In this document: positions 47,801-53,800 of the stretch, one piece after another
How positions within the stretch are numbered: position 1 is the first letter of the stretch
How the letters are laid out: the number at the start of each line of letters is the position of its first letter
Assembly: GCA_964036195.1 (NCBI GenBank)
Contig: OZ038459.1
Span: 9,049,206-9,113,205, forward strand
Length of the DNA: 64,000 nt
Direction: 5' to 3'
From: Sphaerolaimus hirsutus
Lineage: Eukaryota; Nematoda; Chromadorea; Monhysterida; Sphaerolaimidae
Program-made: the position numbers and the translations under genes
Notes under the pieces: generated by a model
Databases searched by the model: none
What the model was told of the DNA's origin: nothing
Seen by the model: the letters and a program-made list of their open reading frames with translations, nothing else

Positions 47801-50800
47801 CAGCCATAGAGGATATTGTGGTATCCATATGGACGTTGCGTGTTCAGCCGCAAACAACACCAATTTATAGATGCTTTCAACAAGAGCATACTATAGTCAC
47901 GTATATGAGTCTGGTGGGCGGAAAAGCTATGCTGCCACCAGAAATCATTAAAAATCACAGAGTCACAACCTACGATTGCATGATCGCCTACCAAAATAAA
48001 ACTTGGAAAGGCGAACCCTTAATAAAAATCGGTCATGCATTGTGGAGCACTAACAAATCACTTCACATCGATTATTGTTACTTTTGTCACAATCTGAGTA
48101 ACACAGTAATGAACTTTCACATAGAGGAAGGTGTGGTCGCAAGTCTTGATGGAAAGAAAATAGTTTCCGAAATCCAAGATCTGTCACATTGCAACCCACA
48201 AGCCGGCTATTGTTATGACAGCGACAATGGCGTTTCTTTATGGAATGCTACCGCATTTAACAAGCAGTGTGCATTCCAAGAGATTGGTCAATTTGATGCG
48301 CAATATTCACAAAATCATTACATAGTGGAAAAATTGCAAGCTGCATTTTCAGTCACATGGAGATCACAACAATTCCCAAATAATGCAGAATGCGTGCCAA
48401 AAGATGCAAAATATATTGACCAGGGCTCGGCATTTATTCAATTTCTTCGATATCAACTCAAGAAATTGAAAAAGCCTCCAACCGAAAAAGCTCCTCTTCA
48501 TTTCAAACTCGCACCAAATCTTGATGTTGGTGTGTTTCACTTGCTCACAGCCCGTCAACAATACGAAGTTGACAAAATTGCACATCTAGAACAAAAACAA
48601 TTTGGATCTATCTGGCAACAATTATGTCACATCCGTCAGACCCAACTAGATATAATTCATGCAATTGTCACATTCAATCCCACACTTGGCTTGCGAGCAT
48701 TGCTAGGACGTCAAAATCTCTATGCTGAATGGCATGGAGATATATTAATGTTCTGGGATTGTAAACCAGTCACAGCAGAAATTATTTATTTTCAACACGA
48801 ATATAACAATACTTGTTATAAATTTCTGCCGGTCAAAGTCACAAATCACCCACATATTATGTTCGTTGCTCCAGGCACCAATGATCTGATCACACATTCA
48901 CCAATAGATCATTGTCTCATGAAAGATCACAAATATTATCAATTAAATGATAATTCATGGGCCAACGAAAATGGACCAACGAATTTACACGTCACAAAAC
49001 TCCCAATCGAATTAATTTGGGCTGGCTCGTGGAAACCATTCACACTAAATGTTTCCGGGTCACCAGGTGTAAGCATGACTGACATTGCATTCAGTATCAT
49101 GGCTGCACATCATCACTTTCAAAATTTGCAACGACTCGAACAACAAGTCACACGTTCAGTCGATTATATTGCAACAAAATCCAACGATCCTAAAGCAGTG
49201 CAAGCATATATTGCTGGCATCGGCCAAGGGGTTGGTGCATATTTTGAAGGTGTAGGAAAAGAATTGGGTCACATCATTCACGGTAGTGTCACAGGTGGTG
49301 CGTCAGCATTAGATACGTTACTTACTGGGCCACTTCAAACAGCTGTGAACATTATACTCATTATTCTCACAATTGCTTGTATTGGGTATATTGGTTATGT
49401 TTACATGCAGTGGCGGCTCGTAACCGGCAGGGGTATGCTGCCAGACATCAAGGGCTTTTTCCGAAGAAAGGGCAGAAAGGACAAAAACCCAAACAAATGG
49501 GAGCCCCGCCCGTTCAACAAGGAAAAATCGGTAAGCGACGGCGACGTAACCGCCAGAAGAAGCCGGCAAGCGGTTTCAACAAACCCGCTTTGTCAAACCA
49601 AATCGTCACACAATCGTCACAATCGTCAAGTTCGTCACAGTTACCTTCAAAGTTTGTCACACCCCTCAAACGAGTTTCTCCATTCAAACGGCTTTCAGGA
49701 CGCACGGTACAGCCTAGATCGGATCCCCCGATCGGTTATAGTACCGAACGCGCCGAAGAAATCGAAATGGAGACGGGGGCGCGCCGGGTCACAAAACCTG
49801 CACCCTCCTGCGAGTCACAACCGCAGAGCTCGTCACCAAACGCCAGACTCACAGTCACCGAGCCTGTCACAACGGAAGTCACAATGGAAGACGCGATCCC
49901 TGACCGCGAGCCCTTGCAAAAGCGACTCAAGAGATTCGCTGGAGTCGCAGGGCTCCCAGGTGAGCAGAAATTGTCACACAAAACATTTTCCTTTATACCC
50001 CAAACTTTTCACAAATTCAATAACATCAATCAAAAACTGGTCAAATCAAAAGTTAAACGATCTAAAAAGATCTGTGACCTTCCTCAGACAAACACCTTCA
50101 CAATCCGACATAGAGCTCGGAGAGATGGAAGAAAGTCACGATCAAGAACTAGATCCCCCACCGTACCATTTGACCAATTCAACTCAATCACTTCACAGTG
50201 TACGACCTCATTCACAACCTCCCATGTCCCCTTGCTATCAAGCCAACCGCTTGCAGCATCGGAGCAATGGCAGCCCACCGAGCCGTCGAGGGCGATCGTC
50301 GACGAGACCGACGCGCTCCGACAAGCCTTCGAGAGGCTCGCCGAGGAATCTGAGAAGCTCCCCAACTGGCCGGGACGACCAGCGGGGGCCCCAGAAGACC
50401 AGGCGCCCGGACACGGGGAGGGCAGCCAGCCTGAGGAGGATGCCGTCAAACCCATGGACGAGCATCATGAGGAGGGCCGGGAAAATGCCGGCGTCGAAGA
50501 CGCCGACGATCTGCTACCACAGGAGTGATGAGAGTATCACAGGCGTTTGATTTTGATTATGTTTCACATCAATTTGCCGAGATTGGCTGAGATAAAATTA
50601 AATTAAATTTAATTTTTATTCTAGTTTCGGGAGTGTGTAACATTATCGTAAAATGTAAAAACCTATAATATTTAAGTTAACTTTCTTATGTTCTCTTTTA
50701 TATTCAATTAATTCAACTCGTCAAGATTTCATTCATATTTACATTCCCATTTTAACATCTTCACCTTCACCAATTAATATCTCAAGCGATGTTGTTTACA

Positions 50801-53800
50801 ACGTGCGCTTCACATCGTTCACATATTTAGATCTTAGTCATTGCTCACATTCCGCCACATTTCCTTGACAAGCAGCACGCATATACGCCGTCATGTTTAT
50901 GTTAAGCGGCGGGCCCGCCCCGAGCAGGGCGCCGGGCCCGCGCGCCATTTCAAATGCCGTCTGGCTTGTCTCACATTTTCACTATCTTGCCAGTTTAGCT
51001 CGCTTTTCATCGGAGAAGCGAGCGGGCAAGGATTGAACTTTCACAATTGGAAATGTTGGGTAAAAATCGGAGATTAGAGCCGACCGATTGGCGCCAAACC
51101 AATCGCCATTGGTCGGCCCTTAAAAGCCGATTTCACAGCTACAATCGGCAGTGTTTGCAACCTCGTCAACTTCACACGAATCTCTTCCTAGGATCTAAAT
51201 AAGCGCCGTAGTCACTTTATTAAGTCGCTTGTTTTTGGTGCTAAGTTTAACGCTTGGTGCTCTAAGTCACCTCAGTGCTTTATTTCACACCAGCGCTGTT
51301 TGAGGTGCTTTATTCACAACCGCGCCACTTAATTCTCGCCTTTTGTCGTAATTAAGTGCCTTCTTTTAATTGCCTTATTTCTCCGGTAATTAGAGCTTCT
51401 TTTACGTTTTATTTAAGTAATTAATTTAGTTGTAAATTAATTCCTTTGTTTACGTATATTTTATATATATTTTATTTACATTTAATTCTTTGTATTTAAT
51501 CGCCTAAATAAAAACGTTCGTCAAAACCTTTGGTAAACAATCTAAATTTGCTTCACACTAACTCACGTCAATTCACTTCAACTCAACTAATCACATTTGA
51601 TAAAATAACGGAACGTCAATTAGAGACGACGCTTCACGTCAACTTTCACTTGTTCACATTTGTCCTCTTCCTCGGTTAGGAATAGGAGCTGGTTCACAAG
51701 TCACTTCAACAAGTTCCGTATTATTTTACAGGACAGGTGAAAATACAAGTCATAATTGGTGGGCCATAATTGGTCATAATTGCTGAATGATGTCATTTAG
51801 GTGATATTTAACACTTTCACATTTGGAATTTTTCGCCAGCATTGCAAGTTTGGGTTCATGTTGATTCTTTTATATCACATAAACTGCAAATATGTATTAA
51901 AATATGACAATTAGAAAGATGTCAATCTTAAATGATTTTTCACAGGCATTACATAATTGATTACCTATTAACAATGCACTGTAAACCTGGGGGTATTTTT
52001 TATTTCCACAGTCTTGCTTAGCCCTGGGGGTATTTCGAGGGGGCTTATTCGAGGGGGGTTTCATCATTTCGTCAGAAACTTTCATGAAATTCATAGTAGG
52101 AGTACGCTTTTGTATACCCAAAATCGGCAATCAATGTGTTCAAATAGGGTGTATGTGGGCGGACGTTACAACGTACATCACTACACAAACTAGTAATAGG
52201 TTGTCAACTAAGTAACCTTAATTAATGTGTGATCGCAAAAAATTAATGTTACTTAGTTGACAACCTAATATTTACATTTATGTTAGCTGCAATGAAAACT
52301 GCGAGCAATATATTTACCTATAAGATGCACATTGCATACATGATGTACATTATTCCAGACGGGGAGTATTTCGAGGGGGGTTATTTTCCCTCAACTCAAA
52401 AACACCTGCGGGTATTTCGAGAGGGTATTTTCAAAATACTATTTTGAGGAAATTCGGTAGGTAAGATTCATGATAAGGTGATTTTCATGGCTTGAGTCAC
52501 CATCAGAAAAATGGTACTGCTCGTTGCTCTTCTCTGAATGCTTCTGTGATGATTTACAGGCTAAAATAGTGAATTTTATTGTTGGGCGCCCTTTGGCGCC
52601 CGGCGCCATTATTTGAGACGACGCCATGGCGCCATTGGCGCCTGGCGCCATTTTCTGTCGCGCCCTTTGGCGTCCGGCGCCAATTTTTTGAATGGCGCCA
52701 TTGGCGCTTGGCGCCATTTTTCCTGGCGCTTTTCCATCACTAAGTCAATGTCAACTTAGACTTCACGTGTCGTAGAGCGATCTTCAAATGCACATGCGGC
52801 AGTGTTGAAAAATAAATATTACGGCGAGTGCATTGGAAGATCGCTCTGCGACTCGTGAAGCCGAAATATTAGTTGACACATACCAGGTGCCGGTTCCGCA
52901 AGTGGACAAGTTAAGAGTTAAAAGTTAAGAGTTGAGTAAAAAGACAAATGGCGAGTTAAGAGTAAAGTTAAAGTTTAAGAGAAAAGTTAAAGTTTAAGAG
53001 AAAAGTTAAAATTTAAGAGAAAAGTTAAAAGTTGAGTTAAAGGTTAAGAGTTGAGTTAAAGGTTAAAAGTTGAGTTAAGAGTTAAAAGTTGAGTTAAGAG
53101 TTGAGTTAAGAGACAAGTGGAAAATGAAGGTAAAAAAATATAAAAAAATAAAAATATGAAATTGGTATCAATACGGCTGTTCGCTGGCATGGTGCCAATG
53201 TTGTATGCACGTCATTTGAAAAAAACGTATCCAAAAAAATTATCGCTAAAAAAAGAAAAAATCGCCGAACGTTGTTTCAAAATGGCCATGCGGGGACAAA
53301 ATATGATTGAAGATCAGCGTATCGCGCTTCTGCAACGAATGACCCATTTGTCTTTTAAATCAACTTTTAACTCAACTTTTAACCTTTAACTCTACTTTCA
53401 ACCTTTAACTTAACTCTTAACATTTAACTCAACTTTTGACTCAACTTTTAACCTTTAACTCAACTCTTAACTTTTAACTCAACTTTTGACTCAACTTTTA
53501 ACCTTTAACTCAACTCTTAACTTTTAACTCAACTTTTGACTCAACTTTTAACCTTTAACTCAACTCTTAACTTTTAACTCAACTTTTGACTCAACTTTTA
53601 ACCTTTAACTCAACTCTTAACTTTTAACTCAACTTTTGACTCAACTTTTAACCTTTAACTCAACTCTTAACTTTTAACTCAACTTTTGACTCAACTTTTA
53701 ACCTTTAACTCAACTCTTAACTTTTAACTCTTAACTTGTCTACTTGCGGAACTGGCCCCAGTTGACACATATTTATGTATGTGTTAGCCAGTGTATGGGC

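Larger units (their letters stand above)
39451..51730 (+). mobile_element. complete, young BEL/Pao-like LTR retrotransposon with envelope
   Basis: A 12280-bp element with two 1097-bp LTRs, target-site duplication GGACA (39446-39450 and 51731-51735), a Gag ORF and a Pol-Env ORF without stops. Comparing the LTRs by eye I find two differences (near 39621/50804 and 39929/51112), which points to a recent insertion. It lies in an intron of the DEG/ENaC gene in antisense orientation. TCACA pentamers are spread through LTRs, Gag, Pol and Env at about 13-15 per kb on the plus strand. This copy may be capable of transposition. Confidence 0.95.

Noticed and set aside
53390-53740. TTAACTC-type tandem repeats as telomeric or subtelomeric sequence
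   Set aside because: They form one arm of a foldback element with a matching inverted arm and CAG flanks.
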